From the NCBI GenBank assembly GCA_900491605.1, contig UESW01001783.1, positions 49,870-113,869 on the forward strand: a DNA stretch of 64,000 bases, given 5' to 3'. Position 1 is the stretch's first letter, and each line of letters starts with the position of its first letter. Below the pieces are notes generated by a model, which ran no database searches, was not told the origin of the DNA, and was given only the letters and a program-made list of their open reading frames with translations. This stretch comes from Calamus simplicifolius. Lineage: Eukaryota; Streptophyta; Magnoliopsida; Arecales; Arecaceae. Shown one piece after another: positions 33,176 to 46,381 of this stretch. The position numbers were made by a program, and so were the translations under genes.

Positions 33176-34102
33176 ATTATTATGTATAATAATTATAATA
33201 TAATTATTACATAACAATTATATTATGTAATAATATTAATAATATTATATATTATAATATATTAGTTTATAATATTATAAAATAATATAATAAATTATGG
33301 TATTCTAATAAATAATGATTGCAATATAACATCATTGTAATATTAGCTAATTAGTAATTCTGATAGTAAATTAATTAAATAAATTACTAAATGATTAATT
33401 AGTGCTTTTGTAGTAAATTAATTAAGCCATGTTTAATTAGTGATTTTTATAGAATTATTATTGAATTTCTCAGCATGTTAAACTATGCATGGTAGTTTAT
33501 TGGTGAACTTCTTGTATTGTTGCATCTTATTTCTGTTATCAAATGGGTCTAAAGGTTATTGTTCTTGCAAATTCTTAAATTATCCTAGTGGATAGTTTGA
33601 GATTATGTTTTGCGATATGTTAGTCTGCTAGTAGTTATCGTTGGTTGAAATTGCGGTTTATATTTCCTCATACGTTCTCCTAGTGTAGCATATATGCCAC
33701 ACATTTAGGAGAACATATAAAAAAATGCTACTAAAATTATAACGTAAACGATGATAATTAATAGCAGAATAACATATCAAAAATAATCTTGAATGGGATA
33801 GGGCCTTACCTAGATATGAGTGAAGGTGAAATTAATTTAGGACACTTGCATACTTATGAAGTCTCACGAACTCCACGTGGCATGGCCTTGTAGGGCAGGG
33901 ACTTTAGCAAGGCCTGGCCTAATCAATTGGTTGCAATCATTAAAAATAAAATTTATTTATCATTATAAATTATTTAAATAATTATTATTTATCTTAGATG
34001 TGTAAAAGAAATAATTTATGTATATATTTATTAATACTAATATAGTTTTATGTTGTGGTTTTCTTTAATGGTTTACCAAAAAATTGTATAAGTTGATAAA
34101 AA
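33176..34102. other. AT-rich segment upstream of the CACTA transposase
   Basis: No gene. The first 150 bp are TAATA-type low complexity. A short hairpin, GTTCTCCTA paired with TAGGAGAAC, lies at about 33675-33715. It probably corresponds to a leader or intron of the transposase gene. Confidence 0.5.
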
Positions 34103-37100
34103 ATGAGCGGGGCTCGCTCGTGGATGTATGTAAGGATAAAAGATGGCTTGCTTAATCCAGATTTTTTGAATGGATTGAAAGAATTTATTAGATTTGCATG
34201 TAGCCAACCTAAATGGATGGATGAGCCTAGGATTAGGTGCCCCTGCAACTTATATAGGTGTCAGAATAAAGCCTATAGGGATGTTAAAACTGTGAAGGTG
34301 CATTTGTGTAGAAAGGGGTTTGTTCTAGGATACGATGTTTGATACTGTCATAGTGAAATAGAGAAAATGGGTGCAACTGTCACAAGCCAACAAGTTTCAA
34401 TTCCCGTTGATGAACCATGTGTGAATTTAAACAGATATGAAGAAATGGTGATGAATGCATCGGGTAATGAATTCAATTAGAATACATTTATGAAAGAACC
34501 AAATATAGATGCACAACAATTTTATGATATGCTGCATGCTACAAATCAAGAATTGTACTCTGGTTGTGAGAGTCATTCCCAATTGTCTATAGCTGCTCGG
34601 TTGTTGAATATCAAGGCAGAACATCGATTATCAGAAAAGGCGTTCAATGCTGTAGCTGGGTTAATGAAGGAAGTTTTGTCAAATGATAATGTTATAGCAT
34701 ACATTTTTTACTCAACGAAGAAGTTGTTGCGTGGCCTTGGGCTCCCAGTTAATAAGATCGATTATTGCTTAAACAATTGTATGATATATTGGGATGAAGA
34801 CTCAGACCTAAGATGTTGTAAGATTTGTGGGCAATCGAGGTACACCAACGATGAAGGGGGAGCTAGTACAAGAAAGAGAAAAAGTGTGCCTTACAAGAGG
34901 ATACATTACTTTCCTCTTACTCCATGCTTGTAGAGATTATACAGATCTAAGGTTATAGCTACTGATATGAGATGGCATGCCGAACATGAATTTAAAGAAG
35001 ATAAAATGCGACATCCATCAGATTCAAAATCTTGGAAGCATTTCAATGAGAATCATCATGATTTCGTGAAGATATAAGGAATGTGAGATTAGATCTTTGT
35101 ACCGATGGCTTTCAACCATTTGGTCAAGTAGGCCAACAGTATTCATGTTGGCCCATGATACTGACTGTATATAACCTTCCTCCATGGAAGTGCATGAAAG
35201 ATACTGCAATATTTTTGACAGTTTTGGTTTCAAGACCATCAAATCCAAAGGAAAAGATTGATGTCTTCTTGCAACCGTTGGTGGCTGAATTGAAAATGTT
35301 GTGGGAAACAGGAGCCGTAGCCTACGACATTTCTATGAAACACAATTTTATCATGAGAGCTGCTTTGATGTGGACAATCAGTGACTTCCCAGCATATGTA
35401 ATGTTGTCTGGTTGGAGCACTACTGGGCGTATGGCGTGTCCTTATTGCATGAATGATTCTGATGAATTCACATTGCAGAAGAGTGGTAAGCAGTCTTGGT
35501 TTGATAATTATAGAAAGTTCTTGCCTCCAAATCATCCTTATAGGTGGAACTTGATCGCCTTCCGAAAGAACAAAGCAGTCACAAAATTTGCTGAAGCAGT
35601 TAGGTCTGGCATGGATATATTTGATACTATAGAACATTTGGGTTGAGGTATGCTTGGGAAGCAAATGTAGATAGAATAAATGGCCGTATATGTAAAGAAC
35701 ATAACTGAAAGAAGCGGAGTATTTTTTGGGATCTGCAGTATTAAGCACAAATCTCATCCGGCACAACTTGAATGTTATGCATATTGAGAAAAATTTCTTT
35801 GATAACATATTTAACACGGTGCTAAACATCCTAAAAAAAACCAAAGATACTGTAAAGTCGAGAGAAGAACTTAATCAGTATTGCAGAAGAGCTGATTTAA
35901 GGAGGAATGCTGATGGGACCTATCCTAAAGCCCGTTACACTCTTGACAGAAATTCATGAGAAGTTTTATGTAACTGGGTTAGAGGGTTAAAATTTTCAGA
36001 TGGTTATGCTTCAAATATCAGTAGGTGTGTGGACATGCATAAGCTCAAGTTGTTTGGCATGAAGAGTCATGACTGCCATGTTTTCATGCAACGGTTATTG
36101 CCTATAGCTTTTTGTGAGTTGCTTCCGCACCGTATGTGGAAGGCATTGACGGAGCTCAGCTTTTCTTTAAGGAGTTATATGCCGCAGTCATTACTTCTAC
36201 ATCAATGGCAAGGCTTGAGAAAATTTAATTATTTTATGCAAGCTGGAGCGAATATTTTCTCCAAGTTTTTTTGACTCAATGGAGCATTTACCGGTTCACT
36301 TGCATACAAAGTGAGTATAGCTGGTCCTGTGCAATATCGTTGGATGTATCCTTTTAAGAGGTAAATATATTAATAATTAGTAGTACATGTTGATATTTCA
36401 AATATTATTTCATTGCGAGAAAGTTAATTTATTTTATTTCTTACCTTTACATATAGGTACCTTAAGAAGTTAAAAAATAATGTGCATAATAAGGCAAGGG
36501 TTTAAGGTTCTATATGCAATGCACACTTGGTGAAAAGTTTCAGCTTTTGCCTCTTATTACTTTGAGAGTCACGTCCATACGAGGAGCCAATATCTTGATC
36601 GTAACGATGACATAGGTGTGGACGAAGGAGAACCTAATGATAATAGAATATCAGTTTTTAAAGGTATCAGTCATTTATTTGGGAGGCAGAAGTCAAGAGA
36701 TTTGAGCGATGTGGAGTATAATGTCCATCCTAATGAACTGTAGAGAAGTCGATCCATATATTGAGTAAGTATATACTTCAGTACTTTAAATTATAATATA
36801 CCTCACTATTTAATTGCTAACAGAAGTTTAATTGCTATCATCCCTTAAGGATATATTGTGATAGACAACAACAGATAATCCCAATATCAGTCAAATTGCC
36901 ATTGGGCAGAAGTTAGAAACGGAGTTCACTTACTAGTTTTATGAATATATGAGTAGTATCACTCAATCAATTGCAATAATGGCTTTTATTTTTAGAATTG
37001 GTTGTGAATAGCTTATTAATTCATAGGTAAACAGTCCATGGTTCACAAACCATAATATTTTATTAAATGTCTAGCGCAATGGCCATTGAAGACCGCAACA

Positions 37101-37330
37101 ACCTCTATTGGCTATTTTAATGGGTACAAATTTTAAATTGAACGACTAGCATCTTCAAGAGGCATGCAAAACTGGGGTATATGTGTCAAAGGAGAAAGTG
37201 TTGGAGCAAATATTCAGGATTATTATGGAAAGTTAGTAGAGGTGGTTGAAGTTGAATATCCCGGTTGGCCTATAAAATGAACCGTATTGTTTCGTTGCGA
37301 TTGGTTTGATCCAACAGTTCCTGTGGTAAA
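34103..37330 (+). pseudogene. TNP2-type CACTA transposase gene, with stops and frameshifts
   Basis: Domains in order: a transposase-associated N-terminal domain (34103-34342; SWMYVRIKDGLLNPDFLNGL, CPCNLYRC); a region with CCKICGQSRY zinc-binding cysteines (34490-34933); the TNP2 catalytic part (35083-35646; LDLCTDGFQPFG and QYSCWPMILTVYNLPPWKCM, then ALMWTISDFPAYVMLSGWST and CPYCMN); NLNVMHIEKNFFDNIFNT (35760); a DUF4218-like segment (36029-36274; HDCHVFMQRLLPIAF); and a DUF4216-like end (37150-37330; GKLVEVVEVEYPGWPIK, then a stop, then LFRCDWFDP). Several stops lie where Trp or Gln codons are expected (near 34342, 34480 and 34931), consistent with C-to-T decay. It would catalyse excision and integration at the CACTA ends if intact. 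Confidence 0.9.
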
Positions 37331-37539
37331 AGGGTTCATAACGACTACAATTTAGTTGAAGTCAACCATCGCTGAAGATTACAGAAATATGAACTATTCA
37401 TCCTTGCATCCCAAGCTCAACAAGTGTTTTACTGCAGATATCCAAGTTTGCATAACGACAAGCAGATTGGTAGGCCATTTCTAAAATCGTCCCATGTTCA
37501 AATCATATTAGACGAGAGTTCATCAAGTCAATCAATTGA

Positions 37540-37752
37540 GTGCCTGCATTTCAAGAGGATAAGATGAAAATGCATGCAATTGAGGATGACGCAAGGGCTC
37601 CTGAAACATCCGTTAGAGATCCAAATGGTGATGTCCAAGAAATTGAGGATGCAAATGTTCGGTTTCCTGATGACAATGACACTAAATCACAATCCGATAC
37701 GACATTGGATGTTGAACCAACATTTGACAAAATAATTAATGACACTAATTAA
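37540..37752 (+). CDS. Acidic C-terminal segment of the TNP2-type gene (doubtful)
   Basis: A 70-residue open stretch, acidic and Asp/Asn-rich, at the end of the transposase unit and before the 37753-37856 AT-rich gap. TNP2-type proteins often end in such acidic tails. It is probably the tail of the upstream pseudogene and not a separate gene. Confidence 0.35.
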   Translation: MPAFQEDKMKMHAIEDDARAPETSVRDPNGDVQEIEDANVRFPDDNDTKSQSDTTLDVEPTFDKIINDTN

Positions 37753-37856
37753 ACATAGAGGTTTATTCAATTTTAATTTATTTTTATAAGTATTAAATTT
37801 TTACATATTCAATCATTATTCATAATTATATTGTATGAATCTTTAGTATTTTCAGT

Positions 37857-39286
37857 ATGTCGGCCGAGATAGATCTACCACCAACGGACGAGCAGGAACG
37901 TAGCCCTGCTGCATCAGATCATATCATGAGAAGTGAAGGTGGAGAGTTCAACCTACAGCCTTCGAGTCTCATAGCCGATCGGCACAGATCTCTGAGAGTT
38001 CTACCTACGCCGGCCGTACCATACTTCGACTGGATGCTGATGGGCTGTAAGTATATACTAATTATAAATATATTTATGTTTTAAAGTCAATTACTTATAA
38101 ACATGCATTTTTTTAACAGGTTTATTGAGCAGCATTCTGTATCAAGCCGATCAGCTCCATATTTCAGAGGCGTGCTGATCCATTGGCTATGATTGGCACC
38201 ATGTATCTGCGGCCACGAGGGAGTTTTATTTTTTAGAGTTTTAGGTAAACTTCTTAAATACAATTTATTACTGATATAAAATTTCTTAATCTTAATATAT
38301 TCTTAAACTAACTGTTTATTTCAATGCAGAAAAAGTTTACGTGGGACCCTGCCATCCATGATGCTATTAGGGCAGCATGGTATGCTCTTGCGGCCGCCGA
38401 TACTCCGACATGCTTCATAGTTGGAGGAGATCGAATGAGCGTCCTGGGTATGTGCCGAAGGATATTTGGTACGACTGACAGTAGGTATGACAGTCTGAGG
38501 CCTGGCAAAGGAGGTCCGCATCAGCCATCACGACCGCCGATCCGAGAAGGGCGGTCATGGCATGGGTCTCTCCTGCCACACTAGGGTCTATTTTGATTCA
38601 GAAGCACAGATGTCGTATAGTAAGAAAATATAAATAATTTAATTACTAATTTAGTCATTTGTAAATACTTATATTTATATCATTTCTTCTACTTTTATAG
38701 TTTGAGTAGAAGGGCAAAGATCCTGGTGACTTTTGCCTATTCAAGGTGACGCACACCAAGAAGGACGACTCCTGGTCGATGCACGATCACAAGAGGTTGC
38801 AGTAAGAAATTAGCCTTATATTGTATATGTTTAATTTCTAAAATTTTATTCAGATTCATATAATGATTTATTTATCATTGATTCTATAATTCAAAGGTAC
38901 GAGTCGAGAAGCTTCAGTCCCAGGCATCAGGTCGACTTCACTAATGGGGACTTTCACCACAGGAGAGTCAACGTGTATTTTGGAAGCTATTGGTGCCCAA
39001 CCGTGAGACCGTAGGATCTACGGTCTGGGCACTAAAGCTTCTAGATATTTTTTTCATAAGGGCTCCAGTTCGCACTATCCTGGCGATATTCCTACCGAGC
39101 ATTTAGATGATATTCGGAGATCTATTACGGAGGAGGTTCACAAAAGGTTCAGCAGGAGGTTCGACAGGAGCTTGCAGACATGAGAGAGTAGATGCATTGG
39201 ATGCAGGATTTGGTTCGCCTCATGTCGTAGGGTTCATTTCAGCCTCCGCAGCCTTCCTGTGATCGTGATGATAGTGTGGATTCTTG
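37857..39286 (+). pseudogene. Second CACTA gene, Transposase_24 (Ptta/En-Spm) type, fragmented
   Basis: Three or four exons are suggested. 37857-38048 encodes SAEIDLPPTDEQERSPAASD and ends FDWMLMG before a GTAAGT donor. 38330-38590 encodes KKFTWDPAIHDAIRAAWYAL and GGPHQPSRPPIREGRSWHG. 38700-38800 encodes GKDPGDFCLFKVTHTKKDD. 38897-39286 encodes a coiled-coil-like tail (QQEVRQELADMRE). The order and the THTKK motif fit the plant transposase_24 family, the TNPA-like partner of CACTA elements. Stops and frame changes show decay. Confidence 0.75.
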
Positions 39287-39459
39287 ATGTATTTTTTGTA
39301 TATCAAAATTTTGTATATCAAAATTTTAAATTATTAATATATTAAATTTTTATATATTATTAAAAATTTTATGATGAATGTTTCAATCAATATTTGAATG
39401 CAATGAAATTATATTAAGAGTTTTAATTTATAATTTTAAATTTAATAAAAAAATTAATT

Positions 39460-39780
39460 AATGACGCTATTGCGACGAAAATTTTTCATCGCAATTATTT
39501 TTTTAAAATTAAATTATTAATTTTGTGATGCAATTGCAACGCAATATTGCGACATAATTAGTCACAATATTACGATGCAATCGGGAGTCGCTAATGCGTC
39601 GCTAAATTGCGACGACTTTAGTTTAGTCGCAAAATAGTGATGCATTATTTGGCATTACTAGGCATCGCTATTTAGCGATGCAATTACGATGAATTGCTGT
39701 TTACAATGAAGTTCACAGTGATAACTAAATGGATTTAGCGACACATTAGCGATACATTTTGGCGTCGCTAAAATTGATTT
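39460..39780. repeat. 3' subterminal repeats of the CACTA element
   Basis: Many GCGACGCAATT/TAGCGACGC units in both orientations immediately inside the right terminal inverted repeat, mirroring the left-end cluster. Confidence 0.85.
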
Positions 39781-39794
39781 TTCTTGTAGTGAAC

Positions 39795-42700
39795 CTCATT
39801 CAAAGTGCTATCCCATGCCAAAATTAAATCCTATTTTTTGGTATAGTTAGAGTTTAAATCATGATTTTACTAATCAAAAGATTTATATGAAGTCTTGTAA
39901 TTGAACACTACAAATCAATGGAATATTTTAGCTTTTATATTTTTTTCTTCACTCTCATTCATAGTATAAATCATGAGCCAACTCTTTTTCTCATTGTTAT
40001 TCTTTCTTGTTTGAAGCTCATCTCCTCTATTTCTTTTAGGTTGCATAGCATCTTTAATAATATTAATCAAAAATTTTAACAAGGCTCTGCACTAAATGCC
40101 GCTACCAAATCTAAGAGGAATGTCCAGTAAAGGATTATGTACTATAATCATTTTTTAGCTTTTAGGATGTGTTGACCTTAATCAAGTTCTCATAAAATTG
40201 GTTAAAATTTTAAGAAAACTAAAATTAGATAAATTAGACTATGGTAAGAAATTCATAGAGTTAAGCACTAGAGATAGAATTAAGTACTATTCTAGCAATA
40301 GTAGGTCCTAGCACTTAAAAATAGAAATTAGTGCTATTGAACGCATATTCATCATTTCGTAAGTTCCTAAATTTTAAAATTCATGGCATAAACTTTCTAA
40401 ATTCATCAAGTCGAGATAGAGTTGTGAGATTCCTAGTTCAATTAGCGCTAATGCTTGGACCAAACTAGACATCAAACATAGATGTTCTTCACCTTATTGG
40501 CTAGCTTGTGAATTTTGAGAAAACTAAGAAGAAATACATGGGAAAAAACTTCATAAATTCATAAAAATATCCAAAATTGGCAGAAAATTTTGTGCAAAAC
40601 AATCTTTAATTTCAAATTTCAAATTCAGAATTGGGATGACAAAATTAAACATGCTTATTTTAGCCAATAGAAATAAACTCAAATTAAAGTACAAAAATAG
40701 TTGGAAAAAGGCTTAGATGGGTTGAGTTAAAGTACAAAGAAGCATTTGTCAAATACTAATGTGGTTCTAATGTAATAATTAAAGAGACTTTACCAATGAA
40801 ATGACATATGTAAAAGGAAAGTAAAGTCAAGATAAATCAAAAATCATATTAGAGTAAGTTATAAGAAAGGACTTGACATCTTTATATCATATCAAAAGTA
40901 TGACTTTGAAGTGAGTAGAATAAAAGATAATGATTCATATATCCAACCCTAACTAGTTTAGAATGCTTAGTTATTTTATTGTCATTTCTGTGAATGATAC
41001 AAATCCTACATCATATGAATTTTGATGTATAAGTTGTTTTAAAGATAGCACATCACATTTAATAGACTAGAACATTAATGTAGAACTCATTATCTAATTC
41101 AGAAAAGATACAACTTGAACCCACCCCTCCTCACACCCTCTCTCTCTCTCTCTCTGGTATAATATCCTTTTAGATCCTCAATTCTAAAGTGATATTATGG
41201 AATGTCTAGAAGACTTTTCAATAAAATATCAAATTATTGCCCTTCCAATCACATTTTTTATGGGGCTACACTAAGCATGAAATTGGAGATAATTCTTTGC
41301 AAATTATGACATGAATTTTTGCCACTATTAGATCGTGCAAAGAGATGCTATTGACAGAGTTAAGGGGATTATCAAAATACTCATAGTAAAAGATAAGGAT
41401 TTTCATTCATGATATTATCATGTAAAGAAGCACATATAAGAGGTAAATTAAATTATAACTAGCCATGATGATAAATTCGATGAAGATCTATATATTCGTA
41501 AGAAATACTAAGGCACATTCCTAAGAGATACTGAGGCCGCATAAGGACACGACCCTATAAGAATTATTATCTACAACCAGTTTAGTCCACAAGTCTTTTT
41601 AGAGTTTTGATTGATTTTGAGTATCTATAAATTGCAAGCCAAAGCGATGCATTGCTATAAAGACATATCCAATAAGCTTTACTTCTCTTTTTCTCTCCCT
41701 CTTCTCGACGGAGAAGTTCTTGTTGCCCCTCTTTTTTACTCTTTCTCACTTTCTTTTCTAGCAACTTTTACCAAGTTAAGGGATACCTCTTTATTTATAG
41801 AGGGTAGGTGCTCCTCTTACTAGAGTCGTAGAGGAATTTGGCATCCTAAAAAGAAAAGAAAGGGGCGATAACCTTTCTTGTCCACCCCTTATTAGTGTGC
41901 CTTATTTGGACTCTAGGTAAGAGATAGAGAAAGGTTGGTAGCCAAGTAGGATGGCCATCCCCTTTCCTCTAAAAAGACACCCATCATGGATCTTCTATAA
42001 GTTGGTGGTGGCCACCAACTAGGGTATTCCATCTAGAAAGGCAGCCCATATAGGGTATCCACAAGTTGAAATACCAAATTATCAAATGGCTTCCACCTAG
42101 ATTTAACCCTTGTGATTGGTTAGCACAAATTAAGTCTTTTTGACATTATCTAGTATAATCCAATTTTTAGAGTTGATTCTTTAGCCTTATCCTTTCTCTA
42201 ATTTATTCTAGACTTTTCTTGGTCTAATTAAAGAGATAAATCTCAATTGAAGTCCAGTCCAAATAGAATTAGAAGTAGATAGTTCATGCTAAATTCGTTG
42301 CTAAGATGACTCAAAATCTTGCTTACCAAAGATCTGCCCCTTCAAGTGTTAAGCATGAAGAAAATGTGGAGGCCATAATATGTTACTAGACCACTGGGTG
42401 AAACTAGTTTATTTCTGTATTCTTGCACAAGATATGTGTAGCAATTCAATCTTCTATCATTCTAATGCTTTCATATGACCATTAAGTACCATACTGTTAA
42501 TCCCTTAGTTATGTAATATCATGGTCCATTAGAATCATATAATATATAGACATCAATTTATAAAAATCATTCATGCGAAACTTTTCTTTTAAAAATAATT
42601 AGTTATTATACATAATAATTTATCAAAATGATTATTTTCAAAAATCCTTTCAAGATACTATCTAGACTATAGGGCCTATATATCTCTATTTTAATATGCA

Positions 42701-43290
42701 TACCATGCCATTGTGATGAATTTTTTGTTTGACACCTAACACTCACTCATATTTGGATTCAATAAACTACTGTCCTTCCTATCATGAACAAAGTCTAGAG
42801 TCATGATCAGAGCATGTATTTGGCTATAAATTTGTTGATTTTTAGAATATAACAAAATATTTTATCTTTTGAATCAAGAGACTACTTACAAATACTTGTT
42901 CCTAGTTCACATCTCTATCTGATAGATGGATTACCAATGTTGGATGTGATATTATGCCTATGTCAATGAGATATCCAATCTTGGTGATGGAGAACACTAC
43001 ACTATCATTGTTCACCACAATACTCTTAGAAGTATGATGCTCGATCTCATCTTTGGTAATGAATAAATTTTGAGTAATTAGTGGGTATATCCAAACTTTT
43101 TATTCATTTAGAAAAATACTAGGAATGCTTGTAAGCTCTTTTTTAGCTCTATGGTCATTGCATAATACACATCCTGTACTATTTGTGAACATGACAAAAA
43201 TCTACACTATTTGTGAACGTAACAAAAAAAATTCATATATTAATCCAATAAATGTTTATAATTACATTCAAATAGCTTTTAGTTTATACA
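39795..43290. repeat. Spacer between the CACTA element and the right arm: degenerate retroelement sequence
   Basis: No intact gene. A possible minus-strand LTR has its start TGTTAGGTGTC at 42741 and a TATA-like CCTCTATAAATAAAGAGG near 41800; its other end was not found. The minus strand near 43010-42900 could encode IVVNNDSVVFSITKIGYLID, reminiscent of a copia protease-integrase linker. All of this is low confidence. A (CT)9 run lies at 41138-41155. Confidence 0.4.
41138..41155. repeat. (CT)n microsatellite
   Basis: Nine uninterrupted CT dinucleotides. Confidence 0.9.
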
Positions 43291-43540
43291 CTACATCCAA
43301 TAGCTATGGATCAAGAGACATGTTGGTGAACTTGGACTAAATTAAAAGTATTTTGTTACATACTATGATAATCAAAATATCGTTCAACTTTTGAAGAATG
43401 CAGGTTTTATTAAGAAACTAAGCGCACTTGTATGAGGTATCACTAGATCCATGATATGCTTGAGAGAAAACTATAGAACATTGGGAAAATTTGTGTCCAC
43501 AAGAATGTATAGGATATACTAACAAAGACTTTGCTAAGGA
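43291..43540 (+). pseudogene. Copia RNase H remnant at the inner end of the right arm
   Basis: The plus strand encodes LWIKRHVGELGLN, then (after a stop) KYFVTYYDNQNIVQLLKNAG and FIKKLSALV, the C-terminal part of copia RNase H, with stops. It is the inverted counterpart of 27450-27704. Confidence 0.7.
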
Positions 43541-43964
43541 AAAAAGCACAACTAATTTGTGAAGATGGCTGGCATAATTGATGGTAAAGCAAGATAGAAT
43601 CCTCTCCATGAGTTTGGAGAGGAGTTTGTTGTGGCACCCCTCCTCATGGTTTGGTAGACTCATATGCAAGAATTAACTTATGGATTAGTTTCTCATGGTT
43701 TCGGACTAGGGAAATGAGCAGGCTGCCCTTAGCTCTTATGCTATCTTATTTTCTTCCATCATTTAAATCTTATTAGGAGAAAGGTAGCGGATAGAAGAAA
43801 AAGGGAGCCATTAGAGAGTTTCCATGAGCACCATATCCATTAATTTGGGCTGATTTCTTGTGTTTTCCAAAGGAGTTTTCTCTGAAAGGACTTACCATTT
43901 ACCATAATTCGTAAAGTTTTCCTACAATTTGTTGCTTATAATTTACCTTTTAGTGAGTTGTAAT

Positions 43965-44463
43965 TAGGGGCATGCAAGAAAACCAACCAAACTACAAAAC
44001 TAGTATGAACCATAATTTTGATTTGATTTGAATCATTTTTTTAATCTTTAGTTTTGTTTTAGTTTAAAAATTTTTGAAACTAAATAGATTGGTTCAATTT
44101 TAGTTTAGATTCTTCAGAAATTGATATAAATCAAACCGTACTATGTATATATATACATCAATTTTTATTTGCATTATAGTTAAAATTAAGTTATCACATA
44201 CATGTGTGAATAATTGTACTATATGAAAGCTATATATTTTTTTAATCACATCAAATTTGCTATGAAAACTGATCTTATGGTCATTTAAAGTATATACATG
44301 CAAACCGATAAACCAAACTGAATTTCTTGAGTCGGTTTGATTTGGTTTATTGGTACAATCGGTTTGATTTAGGTTTCATTTTTAGTTTTAAGAAGCCAAT
44401 TCAGATCGGTTTGGTCCTAAAAATATTTCTAAACTGACATGTTCTAACCCACACACACCCCTA
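43965..44463. mobile_element. hAT-like MITE, uninterrupted copy (right arm)
   Basis: Ends are TAGGGGCATGCAAG at 43965 and CACACCCCTA at 44463, an imperfect inverted repeat. It is 499 bp and non-coding, with repeated AAACCGA/TCGGTTT words that fold back. It is the pre-insertion form of the MITE that the left arm carries split by the Athila-like insertion. Confidence 0.7.
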
Positions 44464-46381
44464 GCTGTAGTTTGTCATCCATGAGTTTGGTATTCTCTTG
44501 ATGTCATTATGTCTGTAGTTAAGACTAGAAAAGGCTCATTCCCATTATTCTCACATAGTGGATGAAGCTTGGCTGGGCATGGCCACATGGATTTTTTTTT
44601 TGGGAGAGAGAGTTTTCCACATAAAATTTATAGTGTGTTCTTCCTTGTCATTGTTGGGTAATATTTGCATAATCTGGCTCTAGCTTTCAATGTTTGCTTC
44701 TTTCTTGTGATTTCCTTTACTTGTTGCAGAGAAGGTGAGAGCTTGGTTCCTCAACAAACAGAACTTGTCATCAAACATAGAAATATCTTATACCATTCTC
44801 TATGTAAGATTGTTCTAACTCAGACATATACTAGAAAATTAGAAATTAGATTTTTGGTATATGCATTTGGACTTACTTTTATGATTGGAAATTTTGAGTT
44901 TGCTTATCACAAGTCCTTTTGCTTCAAAGATCACAAATAAGAACTTCACTATGGACTTTGCATTTACCATCCATTTTGTACATATAAATTCTTCCTTACC
45001 CATATATGATGTTAAAGATTTTGGCCACTTTTATAAAAATAGATTGATTAAAGTCACCATCATGTGCAAGCTTCATAACTTCAATGAATGTGACAAGGAG
45101 ACAACCTTGTACTCAGAGGAACAAACTCATGCTTCTCTATCTAAATAAGAATGGTGATTACATAAGTCATCAGTTATGAAAGATCAATAAGATAAAAAAT
45201 CATGAAACGGCTGACAAACTTTTTCTGAAATTGGTTTTTACACATGCTTCTCGAAGTTTTTTAGCTATGTTCTCTGTATATAACTAATAAATTTATTTTT
45301 TCTTAAAAAATAAACTTACAAATTTATTTGAAACATCCAAGGATTTTAGAAATTTCCTTCTAAATAGTTCAGATTGCATGAATTTCAAATTTTAAAAATT
45401 ATAAATCGTTTGAAGTATGAACATTTGACTTTATATTCACATCCATAAAAAAAAATTATGGATAGATCTGAAAATAACACCAACCTTTCAAACTTTAAAG
45501 AGTCCTCATCAATATCATAAGTAAGCAAAGAATAGATTTAACGTCATCATTCATATCCTACTTTTAATGGGTTCCAAAAGAAGATTATATGGGAAATATC
45601 ATGTGTCTTAAGTTTGGAGAATCCCTGCTTTGTGATGTTTTATAAGCTAACCAAGGGGTAGGTTTGGGATCAGCTCTCCAAGGTACAATAGATTTGTAGA
45701 AAATTTAGAAAAGAATCATGTCACCCAACACTAGTAGTCTAGTGGTAGCATAGTACCCTACTACGATACAAAGTTGGGTTTGATTCTTGGCTGGTGCAAA
45801 TTTATTTATTTATTTTCCACCTCTCCTCTCAAATTCTTTTTTATTCATTTATGTATTTTTGCCTTTTGTAACTCTTTCAGGAACAAGTTTAGACCTTACC
45901 AAATCACTGAAATTCTTTGTTATGGCAGGATGGACCTGATCCTCTAAACTTCAAACCTAACTTGATGGCTCTGCACTTTAGGAAAATAAATTGATTTATT
46001 CCTGTCCATCGATAAATGATAGGCCAATTTAATCGTCCAGTAAAATTAAGAGAGAAAAGATTGATGGGTCTCAGAGAATCTTGTCCATCTTGTTAACTAA
46101 TTTTTAAGTTGTTTTAGCCTATTAAAAATGAAAAAATAAAACAAGATGGATGCATTGAAGTTGTATCTAAACTTTTATACTAGGGAGAAGAAGCAAAGAA
46201 TATCATGAGCTTATTATTGCATCAATAGAAAAATTATTTTTAGCAAGCTAAGAAAACTTGCTGAACATGATCCCGTATAACAATTACTTGAAAGCAAAAG
46301 AATGGCAACAAAAGTAGGAAAGAATCACAAGATTTAAATAGAAGAACCTAACAAACTACATAATGTCAAAGAGCCTTGGAA
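44464..46381. repeat. Right-arm intergenic repeat DNA, no gene
   Basis: Counterpart of 20305-22243. Two open frames (44665-44940 and 44885-45148) match minus-strand frames of the left arm, but they overlap each other and resemble no known protein; I treat them as chance frames in repeat DNA. A tRNA-derived repeat is listed separately. Confidence 0.5.
45725..45795 (+). repeat. tRNA-derived repeat head (SINE-like), right arm
   Basis: A-box-like TAGTCTAGTGGT at 45735-45746 and B-box-like GGGTTTGATTC at 45776-45786. This copy retains TGGTAGCATAGT in the D-arm-like part and is closer to a tRNA than the left-arm copy. No full cloverleaf was confirmed. Confidence 0.55.

Larger units (their letters stand above)
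28886..39791 (+). mobile_element. CACTA (En/Spm, CMC) DNA transposon, full length, 10.9 kb
   Basis: The ends are TACTACAAGAAA (left, one base off CACTACAAGAAA) and the exact inverse TTTCTTGTAGTG (right), flanked by the 3-bp direct repeat AAC (28883-28885, 39792-39794). Subterminal GCGACGC repeats are dense at both ends. Two coding regions run on the plus strand: a TNP2-type transposase (34103-37330) and a Transposase_24-type gene (37857-39286). The first 4.3 kb contains captured and expanded sequences, an unusual load for this family. Stop codons in the transposase indicate that this copy is no longer autonomous. Confidence 0.95.

Noticed and set aside
31343..33217. Many open frames of 60-180 residues on both strands
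   Set aside because: Caused by GC-rich repeats lacking stop codons; no conserved motif and repetitive composition.
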